Shown here one piece after another: positions 35,213 to 44,706 of a stretch of DNA of 64,000 nucleotides. The stretch's first letter is position 1; the number at the start of each line of letters is the position of its first letter. The translations under genes and the position numbers were made by a program. The notes under the pieces are model-generated. The model was not told the origin of the DNA. It saw nothing but the letters and a program-made list of their open reading frames with translations, and did no database searches. Source of the stretch: Enterococcus viikkiensis (lineage in GTDB: Bacteria; Bacillota; Bacilli; Lactobacillales; Enterococcaceae); NCBI RefSeq assembly GCF_005405345.1, contig NZ_BJDW01000011.1, positions 1 through 64,000 of the forward strand, written 5' to 3'.

Positions 35213-35789
35213 AAGAAATGTCCTCCTTTTCCAGTTCTTGTTTCATTTTTACTAAGCCTTGATAAATTCGAGATTGAGCCGTCGCTACACTGGCATTGGT
35301 AATCTTGGCAATTTCCTTCACCTTCAACTCATGGTAGTACTTTAATATGACAGCTTCTCGTTGGTATTCCGGCAAATGATCCAATGCCTGCTGAATCAGC
35401 TGGGCTTTGTCACCTAAGATCATCGGTTCATTGGTTTGGTCGTTTGGCAATAAATCATAAGCTTCATCAAAACTAAATTCATCTAATTTGTGCCGCTTGC
35501 TAAAGTTATTGCAAGTATTCACGGCCACTGTGTATAGATAATTGAAAAAGCTACCTGAGAACTGATAAGAATCAATCTTACTGATCACTTTCATAAAGGT
35601 GTCTTGCGTCAGATCCTCTGCTAGCACATGATTACCAAAAAAGCGCCGCTTGCAATACTGATAAATTGGGTCATAATATTTCTCAACTAGCTGCTCCCAT
35701 GCTTCCACGTCTCCTCTTTTGATTCTTAGGACAATTAGATAATCTTTGATTCTTCTCACCCGCTTACTTTTCCACTTTTTACAACACAC
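35205..35789 (-). CDS. ECF-type RNA polymerase sigma factor
   Basis: Sigma-70 family factor with only regions 2 and 4, 194 residues. Region 2 shows YYDPIYQYCKRRFFGNHVLA, EDLTQDTFMKVI (core-binding) and FFNYLYTVAVNTCNNF. Region 4 shows LPEYQREAVILKYYHELKVK followed by EIAKITNASVATAQSRIYQG. The start is uncertain: the GTG at 35789 has only a weak site. A TATAAT on the - strand lies about 20 bp upstream. It is the first gene of a four-gene overlapping operon with a membrane protein and an ABC exporter, the arrangement of stress or peptide-resistance modules. Confidence 0.88.
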   Translation of the reverse strand: MCCKKWKSKRVRRIKDYLIVLRIKRGDVEAWEQLVEKYYDPIYQYCKRRFFGNHVLAEDLTQDTFMKVISKIDSYQFSGSFFNYLYTVAVNTCNNFSKRHKLDEFSFDEAYDLLPNDQTNEPMILGDKAQLIQQALDHLPEYQREAVILKYYHELKVKEIAKITNASVATAQSRIYQGLVKMKQELEKEDISFE

Positions 35790-35979
35790 TAAAACTCACT
35801 CTATTATAAGCTTAATTCTTTGTTGATTTTCTTAAACACTCAAGAAAAAAAGCAGAGAATATTCGTTGCATTTCTTGGTTACTCCTTTCTGAATTATTTG
35901 TTCTTTCACTATGGATTAACAACGGAAAGAAGAAAATAATTTAAAGATTAGAAAAATCTAATGAAGTTATTCTAAATAA

Positions 35980-36023
35980 AGAAGACGTTAAAAATGGACA
36001 ACGGCCCAATTTTAACGTCTTTC
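35980..36023 (-). terminator. Terminator of the GH1/PTS operon
   Basis: AAGACGTTAAAAAT and ATTTTAACGTCTT form a long stem just after the glycosidase stop at 36041, with TCTTTATTT following on the - strand. Confidence 0.75.
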
Positions 36024-36040
36024 TACATTTATTATTGTAT

Positions 36041-37459
36041 TTATTTAAATTCTTCTACATTTGATAGAGACAACAAACGCTCGTCTACGAGTGAGCGATA
36101 CCAATAAGCAGATTTTTTTAGACTTCGTGTTCGTTTTTCGTCTAACTCAATTCGTACCAAACCGTACCTATTTTTAAACGCATTCATCGGGGAAACACAA
36201 TCTGTAAATGCCCATAGCATATAGCCTTCGCAAGTTGATCCGTCTTCAATCCCACGAAGCAACTGATACAGATGCTTTGAAATATACTCTATGCGATAAT
36301 CGTCTTGCACGATGCCATCTTTATTTTTATACCGTTCCTCTTGTTCCCTTCCCATCCCATTCTCTGTGATCAGCCAAGGGATTGGGGGATAATTGGTCTT
36401 TAAGTACATTGATATATCGTACATGATTTCTGGATATATTTCCCATCCTCGGGAATTATTCATTTGTTTTCCAGGTAAATCAAATGATTCATAATAGCGT
36501 TCAGGATGGAATGGTGTTTCCTCATTCCATTGATAACGTGGGGCGCGAACACGTTTTGGATAGTACTGATTGATTCCTAAAAAATCGACTGTATTTGCTT
36601 TAATTGTCGCTAACTCTTTTTCTGTTGGATCAAAATAAATATCATGCTTTTGGCATAGTGCGATCAACTCTTTAGAATAAACACCTGTGATCATTGGATC
36701 AAAAAAGACTTTATTGAAAAATAAATCATAGATTTCCGCAGCTTTCTGATCTTCTGCCGAGCTTGATCGTGGATAAACCATTTCTGGATTCAAGATACAA
36801 CCGATTCGTCCTGGCAAATCGAGCTGATGGTAGACTTCAACGGCTCTGGCAGTTGCCAACGCTTTATGGTAATTCCAGAGCATCCATTTTTTTGTATTTT
36901 GCTCATGCGGCCACCGTAACGCATCTAAGTAACAACGCGTCTGTACGACGATCGGTTCATTGAAGGTAAACCAGTGTTTCACTCGATCACCATAGCGTTC
37001 AAAAGCTATCTTGGCATACTTTACATACAATTCTAGGACTTTCTTAGAGGACCAACCATCATATTTATCCATCAAATATTTGGGAACTTCGTAATGTTCC
37101 AAACAAATCATTGGCTCAACACCAGCTTGGATTTGTTCATTGATCATATCATCAATATGTTTCGCATACTCTTCATCAACGTTCAATTCTTCGTAATCAG
37201 TGAAAAAACGTGACCAATTGATGGATGTTCGATAATGAGTTAAGTGAATCTCCTTCATCAATGCGATATCCTGAGTATAATTTTCATAGAAATTGGTTGC
37301 GACAGCTGGTCCATATCCTTCATGCCAAACAAATTTCTCATTTTTATACCAACTATCAATAAAGGAATCTTGACCTTCTTTTTTTCCCTTCCACCCTTCA
37401 GTCTGCCAAGCAGAAGACGCGGCTCCTATCACAAAATTCTCTGGAATAGCTATTTTCAT
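36041..37459 (-). CDS. GH1 family 6-phospho-beta-glycosidase
   Basis: Cytoplasmic family-1 glycosidase of 472 residues that probably hydrolyses PTS-imported phospho-beta-glycosides. The N-terminal FVIGAASSAWQTEGW is the GH1 signature, the acid/base Glu is in WFTFNEPIV (about residue 180) and the nucleophile Glu in WLITENGMG (about 375). AGGAGG precedes the ATG at 37459; a start at 37483 lacks a site. It follows a lactose/cellobiose-type EIIC by 16 bp and is divergent from a GntR regulator. The preferred sugar is not visible. Confidence 0.9.
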   Translation of the reverse strand: MKIAIPENFVIGAASSAWQTEGWKGKKEGQDSFIDSWYKNEKFVWHEGYGPAVATNFYENYTQDIALMKEIHLTHYRTSINWSRFFTDYEELNVDEEYAKHIDDMINEQIQAGVEPMICLEHYEVPKYLMDKYDGWSSKKVLELYVKYAKIAFERYGDRVKHWFTFNEPIVVQTRCYLDALRWPHEQNTKKWMLWNYHKALATARAVEVYHQLDLPGRIGCILNPEMVYPRSSSAEDQKAAEIYDLFFNKVFFDPMITGVYSKELIALCQKHDIYFDPTEKELATIKANTVDFLGINQYYPKRVRAPRYQWNEETPFHPERYYESFDLPGKQMNNSRGWEIYPEIMYDISMYLKTNYPPIPWLITENGMGREQEERYKNKDGIVQDDYRIEYISKHLYQLLRGIEDGSTCEGYMLWAFTDCVSPMNAFKNRYGLVRIELDEKRTRSLKKSAYWYRSLVDERLLSLSNVEEFK

Positions 37460-37475
37460 TATTATCCTCCTAAAA

Positions 37476-38786
37476 TTAAGCAACCTCGTTTGTTGCGCGA
37501 TTTGAAACTTTTACAAATGGTAAATAAATCAAAATTGAAACAATGATACAAACGATTTGCGTAATCACAGCTCCTATGTCCCCCGCGGTCGCTAAGTATG
37601 CATTTACGATCGGCGGCATCGGCCATGGCACCATGACGACGGCCTTTGCAGCAAATCCTAATGACGTTGCAATATAGCCGATCGTTCCGGTAATCAAAGG
37701 AGTAAGGATGAATGGAATGGCCAAAATTGGATTGAGCATAATCGGCATTCCAAAAATAACCGGTTCATTGATGTTAAAAAGGCCTGGTGCAAATGACAGC
37801 TTGGTAATTTCCCGCATATCGTCCCTTTTTCCGACAAGAAAAATCGCAATCAAAAGTCCGATTGTAACACCTGATCCTCCCATACTCATATACATATCCC
37901 AAAAAGGCATGGTAATAATATTGGGAATCTCTTTTCCTGCTTCAAATGCCTCAGTGTTCACTGCAATAGCTGCTAACAGTAAGGGTTCGCGAACCGGCTT
38001 GACCATTTGATTTCCATGGATACCGATCACCCAAAAAACTTGAGCAATGAACATTAACAATAAGATTCCGGGAAGTCCTTGGACGATCCCTTCTAACGGA
38101 CGTTGAACAATATTGTAAATAATATCATAGGCGTACATGCCGGTTAATGCTTTGATAATAAAGCCAACCGTCGTAATAATAGAAACTGTCAAGATTGTTG
38201 GGAACAAAGCCGAAAAACTTTCAGACACATTGGACGGCACAGTATCCGGCATTTTTAATTTCAGACGCTCTTGCCTACCCAGCCAGCAATAAAGCTCAAT
38301 AGATGCAATCGCAACGAACATCCCTAAGAAAAGCCCTTTAGTATCGGTATATTGCTTAGCTAAAACATTCTCAGCAATAACCTTAACATTTTCCGTATTT
38401 ACAAATTCATAGACGAAAGGGTTAACTGATAGATAACTCATTACTGCAATAATACCGGGAAATATGCCTTTTACATGATTTAACTTGGCTAACTCGATAC
38501 CGATCAAAAATACTGCGTAAATGGTCAAAAAGCTCAAAGTCACATAACTAATTGCCGATGAGATTGGTTTGAGTTCAGCAAGAAAGCTCAATGCCGATAT
38601 CTTGGCTAAACCATTTTCATTATCGAAAACCATCGCTGAAAATAAGGTGCCAAATGCTCCTGTGATGATGACTGGTATCAGCGATGCGAAAGCGTTCTTA
38701 ATAACCATAATGTAACGAAGTGAATTGACTTTTGTCGCAAATCTTCCAAGAACATCAGTCAGTTTACCCATGAATCCATTATTCAT
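37476..38786 (-). CDS. PTS sugar transporter subunit IIC (lactose/cellobiose family)
   Basis: Membrane permease of a phosphotransferase system, 436 residues with about ten helices. Typical segments are the N-terminal LTDVLGRFATKVNSLRYIMV and the substrate region GIHGNQMVKPVREPLLLAA, FNINEPVIFGMPIMLNPILA. The start has GGAGGAG. No EIIA or EIIB gene is adjacent, so phosphoryl-transfer partners must come from elsewhere on the chromosome. It is in an operon with the phospho-glycosidase and is probably repressed by the divergent GntR protein. Confidence 0.9.
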   Translation of the reverse strand: MNNGFMGKLTDVLGRFATKVNSLRYIMVIKNAFASLIPVIITGAFGTLFSAMVFDNENGLAKISALSFLAELKPISSAISYVTLSFLTIYAVFLIGIELAKLNHVKGIFPGIIAVMSYLSVNPFVYEFVNTENVKVIAENVLAKQYTDTKGLFLGMFVAIASIELYCWLGRQERLKLKMPDTVPSNVSESFSALFPTILTVSIITTVGFIIKALTGMYAYDIIYNIVQRPLEGIVQGLPGILLLMFIAQVFWVIGIHGNQMVKPVREPLLLAAIAVNTEAFEAGKEIPNIITMPFWDMYMSMGGSGVTIGLLIAIFLVGKRDDMREITKLSFAPGLFNINEPVIFGMPIMLNPILAIPFILTPLITGTIGYIATSLGFAAKAVVMVPWPMPPIVNAYLATAGDIGAVITQIVCIIVSILIYLPFVKVSNRATNEVA

Positions 38787-38885
38787 AATACTCCTCCTCT
38801 TAAATCAAATAAGCTGCTAACACTAGTTTCCAAATATGATATAATTCTTATACAAATTGCTTATAACCACAGATAAAACCTTTTC

Positions 38886-38904
38886 AGCAACCGGTTATAT
38901 TGCT
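38886..38904. promoter_or_regulatory. Candidate GntR operator
   Basis: AGCAA-CCGGTTATA-TTGCT is an inverted repeat with an internal AACCGGTT palindrome, in the divergent promoter region between the PTS and GntR genes. The assignment is by position only. Confidence 0.35.
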
Positions 38905-39008
38905 AATTTAAAACAATTTATAGAATTTGTAAACCTGACTGAATTTTTCAACAAAAATTGGAAACTTTGACCTTTTCAAATTTTTTAACTGATAAGGAGA
39001 ATAAAAAA

Positions 39009-39734
39009 ATGGCCTATTATCAAGAAATCGCAAGCGATTTGAAGAAAAAGATTATTGATGGCATCTATCCTAAGGAAACTCGCTTACCCAATCAGGCAGA
39101 CTTAGCTGAAATATATGGCACTAGCCGCGTCACTATCCAAAAAGCCCTAAAACATTTACAGATTGAAGGATTCATCGAAAGCAGACAAGGTTCAGGCTCT
39201 TATGTAAAAGGTCCTGAATCCCTCTATGATTATGACGCCAGTATTTATGGTGGTATGACCAAAAAATTGGGACATCTGGGACAACTCGATAGTAAAATTA
39301 TTTCTTTTAGCGTTGGATTTCCTAATGAAAAGGAACAAGAAAAGCTTAGAATTAATAAAAATGAACCTATTTATGATATTATTCGCCTTCGAATGTTAGA
39401 TGGCGAACCGTTAGCGCTAGAGTATACAATCATGCCTGTCTTGTTAATTCCAAGACTTACTGAAGAAATCCTAAAAAAATCTATTTATCAATATATTCAA
39501 GAAAAACTCCATTTGAATTTTGGTCAATCGCATCGCCGAATCAAAGCCGATAAACCCGATCACTACGATGTTGAATATCTCGAATGTCAAAAAGACGATC
39601 CCGTGTTGGAGATTGAACAGACCGTCTATTTAGAAAATGATCTACCCTTTGAATATTCACAGACTCGTCACCGCTATGACAAAGGAGATATCACTGTCGT
39701 AAATAAATCCAGTAGACATAATTATCAGTTGTAA
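39009..39734 (+). CDS. GntR-family regulator with UTRA domain
   Basis: Sugar-responsive repressor of 241 residues. The N-terminal winged helix (1-70; RLPNQADLAEIYGTSRVTIQ, QGSGSYV) is followed by a UTRA effector domain (about 85-235; IIRLRMLDGEPLALEYTIMP). ATG 39009 has AAGGAG 8 bp upstream; a start at 38958 lacks one. Divergent from the EIIC/GH1 operon, it most likely responds to the phosphorylated glycoside. Confidence 0.9.
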   Translation: MAYYQEIASDLKKKIIDGIYPKETRLPNQADLAEIYGTSRVTIQKALKHLQIEGFIESRQGSGSYVKGPESLYDYDASIYGGMTKKLGHLGQLDSKIISFSVGFPNEKEQEKLRINKNEPIYDIIRLRMLDGEPLALEYTIMPVLLIPRLTEEILKKSIYQYIQEKLHLNFGQSHRRIKADKPDHYDVEYLECQKDDPVLEIEQTVYLENDLPFEYSQTRHRYDKGDITVVNKSSRHNYQL

Positions 39735-39772
39735 AGATTTTTCTTAACAACTTGGTTTCTGCAGCAAAAAAA

Positions 39773-39820
39773 CTGTCTTCTTGCTTAGTTCGCATGAAAG
39801 ACAGATCTTCTTATTTTTTG
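39773..39820 (+). terminator. Terminator of the GntR gene
   Basis: CTGTCTT and AAGACAG pair, followed by a TTCTTATTTTTT tract about 40 bp after the gntR stop. Confidence 0.55.
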
Positions 39821-39842
39821 ACTATTATTTTAATGATAAACA

Positions 39843-39993
39843 TTACTGGTTCGATTGTTCTATCAATTCTAAGATGACTCCGTTTGGCAATTCCAGCCAG
39901 TTCATCCCTTTTGACAATCCTTTAAGATTAAAAAACATGCATCTTTTTTAAAATCGTTGGTACATATCGGACGGCAATGCCAATGTGAGCCAT
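39843..39993 (-). pseudogene. VOC-family (glyoxalase-like) remnant
   Basis: From an ATG at 39993 the - strand reads MAHIGIAVRYVPTILKKMHV then stops; after a frame change it continues KGMNWLELPNGVILELIEQS and ends NQ-stop. HIGIAVR at the N-terminus and LPNGVILELIE near the C-terminus are typical of VOC proteins, but the middle is deleted. Confidence 0.5.
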
Positions 39994-40239
39994 CCGGCTT
40001 TGGCTATTTCTTTGTTCATGAATAAGCTGAATAACCCCATCTAACCAAAGTTGTTTTAGTTCTCCTTTGATTTCTTGGCGCTTCTGCTTCTGTGATACCA
40101 CCGGTCAATAGAACCGTTATGATTTGATCGAATGGATCGCCACACAAAGCTGAAGTAAAGAAGTCATCTCTTCTTTACAGATCACTCGTGTTTCGTTATA
40201 ATCTGGGAATTGATCACTACTTGAAAGAAGGATTTAAAA

Positions 40240-40800
40240 ATGAAACTGATCGAATACGGATTATTGCTGTTTCTAGCATTTCGTTTGTCGATGCATGCGT
40301 TTGAATTTAAAAAAAGCTCACGCCTAGAATTATTGAGTATTCCCGTCTACTCACTGATCATGTTCTTAGTGACTATGACTTGGACGCAAGAAAACCTTAT
40401 TACCGCGATTATTTTGATCTTAGTCGCTGGTTGGATTGGTTGGTTTCAAGCGTCAAAATCAGAGATCAAAGTCACAGAAGAACTCGATCGCTATCAACGC
40501 CCGATTATCCTGATTAAAAAGGGGCTGCCTTACCTCTTAGGCTGGCTAGCGATTTTTATTTTAGGGATCGTGATGCATGGGCTTCATCACTCAGCTATTA
40601 CGGTTAGTGCTATTTTTTCTGAATTTGGTCATGAACTCTTAAAAGACATCTCACTTTTCAGTCGCTTCAATAGTAAAGATAGTTGGTATATCTGGGCAAT
40701 TTCTGGTGTTTCCAGCATGACCTTCACCTATTGTCTTGAACAGAAGGAAGACAGACTAAAAGAAATCTTGCATCAAAAGCCAAAAAGACGACAAAAATAA
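40240..40800 (+). CDS. Membrane protein of unknown function
   Basis: A 186-residue protein with about five hydrophobic segments (near residues 5-20, 32-48, 53-70, 92-112 and 150-168) and a basic tail ending KPKRRQK. AAGGAT lies 8 bp before the ATG, and a strong terminator follows the stop. It stands alone. I do not recognise a family. Confidence 0.75.
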   Translation: MKLIEYGLLLFLAFRLSMHAFEFKKSSRLELLSIPVYSLIMFLVTMTWTQENLITAIILILVAGWIGWFQASKSEIKVTEELDRYQRPIILIKKGLPYLLGWLAIFILGIVMHGLHHSAITVSAIFSEFGHELLKDISLFSRFNSKDSWYIWAISGVSSMTFTYCLEQKEDRLKEILHQKPKRRQK

Positions 40801-40853
40801 AGCAGCTTATCAGAAATCGTCCAATGACGTCTGATAAGCTGCTTTCTCTTTAT
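40801..40853. terminator. Bidirectional terminator
   Basis: AGCAGCTTATCAGA and TCTGATAAGCTGCT are exact complements between the convergent membrane-protein and aldo-keto reductase genes, followed by TTTCTCTTT. Confidence 0.85.
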
Positions 40854-40856
40854 TCA

Positions 40857-41852
40857 TTATTTCTTCTTTGCTAAGATCCGATCGATTGCTGCTAATTCAT
40901 CGGCAGTAAATTCCAAGTTATCCAGTGCTTTGATATTATTTTCCAACTGACTTAACTTAGACGCACCAACTAAAACACTAATGACGGCTTTTTGCTGTTG
41001 ATTCCAAGCAATCGCCATTTGGGCTAAAGACTGTCCCCGTTTTTGTGCAATCTCATTTAATTCACGGACGATCGACAACGTTCCTTCAACATTTTCTTCA
41101 TTCAAGAATTGAATCTCTGAACGATGGGCCCGAGAATCTTCTGGGATGCCGTCTAAATAACGATCTGTCAACAAGCCTTGAGCCAAAGGACTGAAAACAA
41201 TCGCACCAAGTTTTTCTTCTTCTAATACGTCAGTCAAGCCATCTTCAATCCAACGATCAAACATATTATAACGCGGCTGATGGATAATGAACGGTGTTTT
41301 TAATTCCTTGAAGATTTTCGAGATTTCAGCTGTCCGCTGTGCATCGTAATTTGAAATCCCAATGTATAACGCTTTGCCTTGACGCACCAGCAAATCCAAA
41401 GCTCCCGCCGTTTCTTCTAACGGTGTATCATAATCTGGACGGTGATGATAAAAAATATCCACGTATTCCAAGCCCATCCGTTTCAGACTTTGATCGCAAC
41501 TGGCGATAATATTTTTCTTTGAACCCCATTCGCCATAAGGCCCCGGCCACATATAATAACCTGCTTTGGAAGAAATAATCAATTCATCGCGATACGGTTT
41601 CAAATCTTGTGCCATGATCCGACCAAAATTTTCTTCCGCGGCTCCGGCGGGCGGACCATAATTATTCGCCAAATCAATGTGAGTAATCCCACGATCAAAG
41701 GCTCCTAAAACAATCTCCCGTTGTTTTTCAAAATAATCGTATCCGCCAAAATTATTCCACAATCCTAGAGAAATTGCTGGTAATTTTAAGCCAGAATTCC
41801 CTACACGGTTGTACTTCATTGTTTCATATCTTTTTTCATCTGCTACGTACAT
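40857..41852 (-). CDS. Aldo/keto reductase, L-glyceraldehyde 3-phosphate reductase type
   Basis: About 331 residues, similar to YghZ/Mgr-type enzymes that reduce L-glyceraldehyde 3-phosphate and methylglyoxal. Typical are LGLWNNFGGYDYFEKQREIV, THIDLANNYGPPAGAAEENF with the catalytic Asp and Tyr, ISSKAGYYMWPGPYGEWGS with the Lys and IFYHHRPDYDTPLEE with the His. Two ATG codons stand side by side at 41855 and 41852; the second is better spaced from AAGGG. This is the fifth aldo-keto reductase gene of the window, but from a different subfamily and with no MerR-type promoter. Confidence 0.9.
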   Translation of the reverse strand: MYVADEKRYETMKYNRVGNSGLKLPAISLGLWNNFGGYDYFEKQREIVLGAFDRGITHIDLANNYGPPAGAAEENFGRIMAQDLKPYRDELIISSKAGYYMWPGPYGEWGSKKNIIASCDQSLKRMGLEYVDIFYHHRPDYDTPLEETAGALDLLVRQGKALYIGISNYDAQRTAEISKIFKELKTPFIIHQPRYNMFDRWIEDGLTDVLEEEKLGAIVFSPLAQGLLTDRYLDGIPEDSRAHRSEIQFLNEENVEGTLSIVRELNEIAQKRGQSLAQMAIAWNQQQKAVISVLVGASKLSQLENNIKALDNLEFTADELAAIDRILAKKK

Positions 41853-42010
41853 CATAACCCTTCTCTCTTATCAGTTTTTACTTTAAAAGGTGAAATGAGA
41901 ACCCTTTCTTAAGTTTACAACCGATTCCTTTTTCAAACAAGCGTTAGTCCCTTAGAAAAAAGTTCATCTCAGAATTTTATGTCCATTACAGATTGATTCG
42001 GTGCTTAAAA

Positions 42011-42736
42011 TTATTGTACTTCCATCTCCAACCACTTCACCAAACATTCTGCCACTTGCCTATTTTGATCAGTGATCGTCGATTTCCCATCGCCTTTTTG
42101 CGCACCGTAAGAACCAAACCCGGCATGATTCCCCCCACGAATTTCTTGATATTCAGTATCTGTTGGCAAATACTGCTTCGCCTTTCGATAGGCTTCAGGA
42201 TTCAATACGTGATCGTTTCCAGCAGTCAGTGACAGGACCGGTACTTTTGTATCTTTCAAACTGCCCTTCTCATCAGGATAACTAGCTAAAAAGAAAACCC
42301 CAGCTAATTTTTTCGGATGCTCCTCGGCAAAACGACTAGCCATAACACCACCTAATGAATGCCCGCCAATCACATACGGCCGATCGGGGTGATCAGTCAA
42401 AATTTGACTGCCGCGATTCGGTGCCAAGAGCGCCAAATCCAACGGCATTTTCACGATATAGACCGGATAACCCGCTTCAGAAATTTCCTCCGCCCAAGGG
42501 CTGTAACTGCCGGAATCAACTAAAGCGCCGGGATAAAAAATAATCATTGGTTTGGTTTTGTCATTGGACGGAAAATAAAGCCAATCACTAGTACTTTCCG
42601 CTTTTTTTGCAATTTGTTGAGCATTTTCAGTTGGCACATGGCTCTGGGTTTTCAGATAAATGATTCCTCCAAAGATGACCAATACTATCGCAACCATTAT
42701 CGCTAGCAGAAGCTTTTTCCACTTTTTCAGAGCCAT
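42011..42736 (-). CDS. Membrane-anchored alpha/beta hydrolase
   Basis: About 241 residues with an N-terminal membrane anchor (LLLAIMVAIVLVIFGGIIYL), so probably extracellular or membrane-attached. The hydrolase domain has IIFYPGALVDSGSY (oxyanion region), the nucleophile elbow GGHSLGG (Ser near residue 127), the acid in LTAGNDHVLNPE and the His in GGNHAGFGSYG. This is the dienelactone-hydrolase-like alpha/beta family often annotated as a putative carboxylesterase. Start between two adjacent ATG codons (42739/42736). It is monocistronic. Confidence 0.85.
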   Translation of the reverse strand: MALKKWKKLLLAIMVAIVLVIFGGIIYLKTQSHVPTENAQQIAKKAESTSDWLYFPSNDKTKPMIIFYPGALVDSGSYSPWAEEISEAGYPVYIVKMPLDLALLAPNRGSQILTDHPDRPYVIGGHSLGGVMASRFAEEHPKKLAGVFFLASYPDEKGSLKDTKVPVLSLTAGNDHVLNPEAYRKAKQYLPTDTEYQEIRGGNHAGFGSYGAQKGDGKSTITDQNRQVAECLVKWLEMEVQ

Positions 42737-42739
42737 CAT

Positions 42740-43082
42740 TCCTTTCTATTGTTTAATAGATCATTTCTAACCACAGACTGCCTTTTGAGGAACGCCAAGA
42801 GCAAATCAATCAGTTTATACTGTTTGTTTCATCAAGTAGTCAGCTTACAAAACTGGCTTAACCCGTGTCCTATTTGCACTATTTAGGGAGTCTAATCCCA
42901 TTTTTTGACTCACAAATACCACTCGGATACTTGCCTATACTCATCTATGATATCCTATCGTCACACGGATAATGAACCTTGTAGAATACTTCAAACAACT
43001 TCCATTTTCTGTAATGCCGTGGTTGTTGATTCTACATCTCAAAAAGGACTCTTATTCTGCCAAGAGTCGCAATCTGGCAGTA
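42740..43082. other. Intergenic region, nothing evident
   Basis: About 340 bp between two - strand genes. Apart from the terminator at its right end (43041-43069) I see no gene, repeat or promoter I can support. Confidence 0.4.
43041..43069 (-). terminator. Terminator of the HesB-like gene
   Basis: On the - strand GACTCTT and AAGAGTC form a stem followed by CTTTTTG, about 15 bp after the stop at 43083. Confidence 0.75.
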
Positions 43083-43445
43083 TTACACTTCATAGATTTC
43101 TACTGAATTGGCAATCATCCCGGTGTTTTCTCCCTTCAATTGCAATCGCATATAATTAGAATCAAAAATTAGGCGGGTATGTTCGTCTAAGTACCTCTTC
43201 GAACTTTCTTTCAAATAAATATCCCCTATCGATGTATTTAGGATCGCTTGATAATTAGAAAAATCTACTGTTGCTTCTTCCGCTTCGTGCAATAAAAATA
43301 AGCGGAAGGAAACATCGAGGGCACAACTTACTGCATTCAATTCCAGAGGACTATCACCATCTTCAAAATCTAGCACTATTTTTTGAACATTAGGGACCTT
43401 CTTCTCTATGTATTCCTTCGCTTCTTTTGAAATAATTAGTTCCAT
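43083..43445 (-). CDS. HesB-like (iron-sulfur biosynthesis family) protein
   Basis: A 120-residue protein resembling the short HesB/FeS-biosynthesis-type proteins of lactic acid bacteria: IVLDFEDGDSPLELNAVSCA, DVSFRLFLL, TSIGDIYLKESSKRYLDEHT and a YMRLQLKG strand. Only one Cys is present, so it lacks the three-Cys cluster site of IscA and a true scaffold function is doubtful. It is monocistronic with its own terminator. Confidence 0.75.
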   Translation of the reverse strand: MELIISKEAKEYIEKKVPNVQKIVLDFEDGDSPLELNAVSCALDVSFRLFLLHEAEEATVDFSNYQAILNTSIGDIYLKESSKRYLDEHTRLIFDSNYMRLQLKGENTGMIANSVEIYEV

Positions 43446-43581
43446 CGTTGATCACTTCTTTTCTAAAACTTCAAATTAAATTTTGCCCGTCAATATAAAA
43501 AAGCATATAAAAATTACGTGTTTTAAGCAATGAATTGAGCTGAATAGTCTACTTAATGAAAAATCGTTCATCCCTTCAAAC

Positions 43582-43622
43582 AAAAAACCAGGACAATAGT
43601 CGATACTATCCTCCTGGTTTCC
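43582..43622 (-). terminator. Terminator of the Gls24-like gene
   Basis: AAACCAGGA and TCCTGGTTT stem with TTTTTTGTTTG on the - strand, 45 bp after the stop codon. Confidence 0.75.
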
Positions 43623-43667
43623 TGTTTGCCTAAGTATTCAAACATTTTAAATGAAGACCGAGCTACT

Positions 43668-44324
43668 TTATTGGACTTCTGGTTTTGACTCATCTTTCAG
43701 TTTATCTGCTTGGTTGCTCATCGCAGCTTTTGCTTTGTCAGTCTGCTTAGAGGCGAACTCTCCTGTTGTTTTAGCGGCGTCCGTCACTTTGTCTTGAACA
43801 GTTTCGCTATCTTTCTCGAATTCTTCTTTGGTTTTGATGTCTGTAACATTGACATTTACCTCAATAACATCTAGGTGAGTCATGTCTGCGACTTCTTTGC
43901 TAGCAATCTGCTTAATTTGGCTAAAGATTTTCTCAATATCTTTCCCATATTCCGCGACAATATTCATGTCAACAGCCACTTGTTTCTTTCCGACTTCTGT
44001 TTCGATACCGGCTGAATCATTGTCTGTATTCACTAGTTTTTCAGCAGTATTTGAGAAGAAGCCCCCATCGATCGTCAACAAGCCCTCAACATCTTCCAAA
44101 GCGATCCCAATAATTTTTTGAATTACTTTGTCATCATAAGTCACTTCACCATTGGTCGTATCCTTGTTTTCGTGATCTTCTGTCTTTGCCTCTTGTTTGT
44201 GATTGTCCGCTGAGTTGTTAGTGGGCTGCTGGTGGTCCGCTTTCACTTTTTCCTCCGCATTCGGTGCAACCGGGTCGAGATGTGCGCTGGTGGACGTTTT
44301 GTTTTTGTCATTGTTATTTTCCAT
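43668..44324 (-). CDS. Asp23/Gls24 family envelope stress protein
   Basis: A 218-residue general-stress protein. It has a charged, low-complexity N-terminus (about 1-60), an Asp23/Gls24 domain (about 60-165; VTYDDKVIQKIIGIALEDVE, GIETEVGKKQVAVDMNIVAE, EVADMTHLDVIEVNVNVTDI) and a Lys/Ala/Asp-rich tail. AGGAGG precedes the start. Gls24-type proteins in enterococci respond to starvation, bile and cell-wall stress; the usual companion small membrane genes are not adjacent here. Confidence 0.9.
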   Translation of the reverse strand: MENNNDKNKTSTSAHLDPVAPNAEEKVKADHQQPTNNSADNHKQEAKTEDHENKDTTNGEVTYDDKVIQKIIGIALEDVEGLLTIDGGFFSNTAEKLVNTDNDSAGIETEVGKKQVAVDMNIVAEYGKDIEKIFSQIKQIASKEVADMTHLDVIEVNVNVTDIKTKEEFEKDSETVQDKVTDAAKTTGEFASKQTDKAKAAMSNQADKLKDESKPEVQ

Positions 44325-44706
44325 GATAGAGCCTCCTATTGTTTTAACATAATCACTTTGTTGGTCCTAAAAAGCTGTTAAGTTCGTCTTAAAAAAATTT
44401 GACTTTTAAACGACTTGTTTCTTAGAAAAAGTAGCTTTTTCAAACCTCCTATATATTAAGGATAGGACGCATTGTTTTTTTAAGCAAAAAATATGCTTAA
44501 AATAATTAAAATAAATTACGAAAACAGACAATAACCTTTATCCCATTTAAAACAAGCGCATCAATCAATTTATGGCCTACTCATTTTATTAAGACAACAG
44601 ATTCGCTCGGTTGTTTTTTTATTGGCAGCTAGTTCAATACTGAAAAGACCCTCGTTTTCAATACCATCGTCTCCTTTTGACAGCCTCTACTTATTCAACT
44701 TTTGCA
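44325..44706. other. Intergenic region upstream of the Gls24-like gene
   Basis: About 380 bp. It is AT-rich, with a weak hairpin (ACAAC/GTTGT followed by TTTTTTT, about 44587-44612) of uncertain role. No promoter could be fixed with confidence and no gene is seen. Confidence 0.35.

Larger units (their letters stand above)
39735..40239. other. Interval with GntR terminator and VOC remnant
   Basis: About 500 bp. It holds a terminator-like hairpin (39773-39820) and, on the - strand, decayed coding sequence resembling a VOC (glyoxalase-fold) protein (39843-39993), preceded by a frame reading LKQLWLDGVIQLIHEQ that I cannot assign. Confidence 0.45.
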
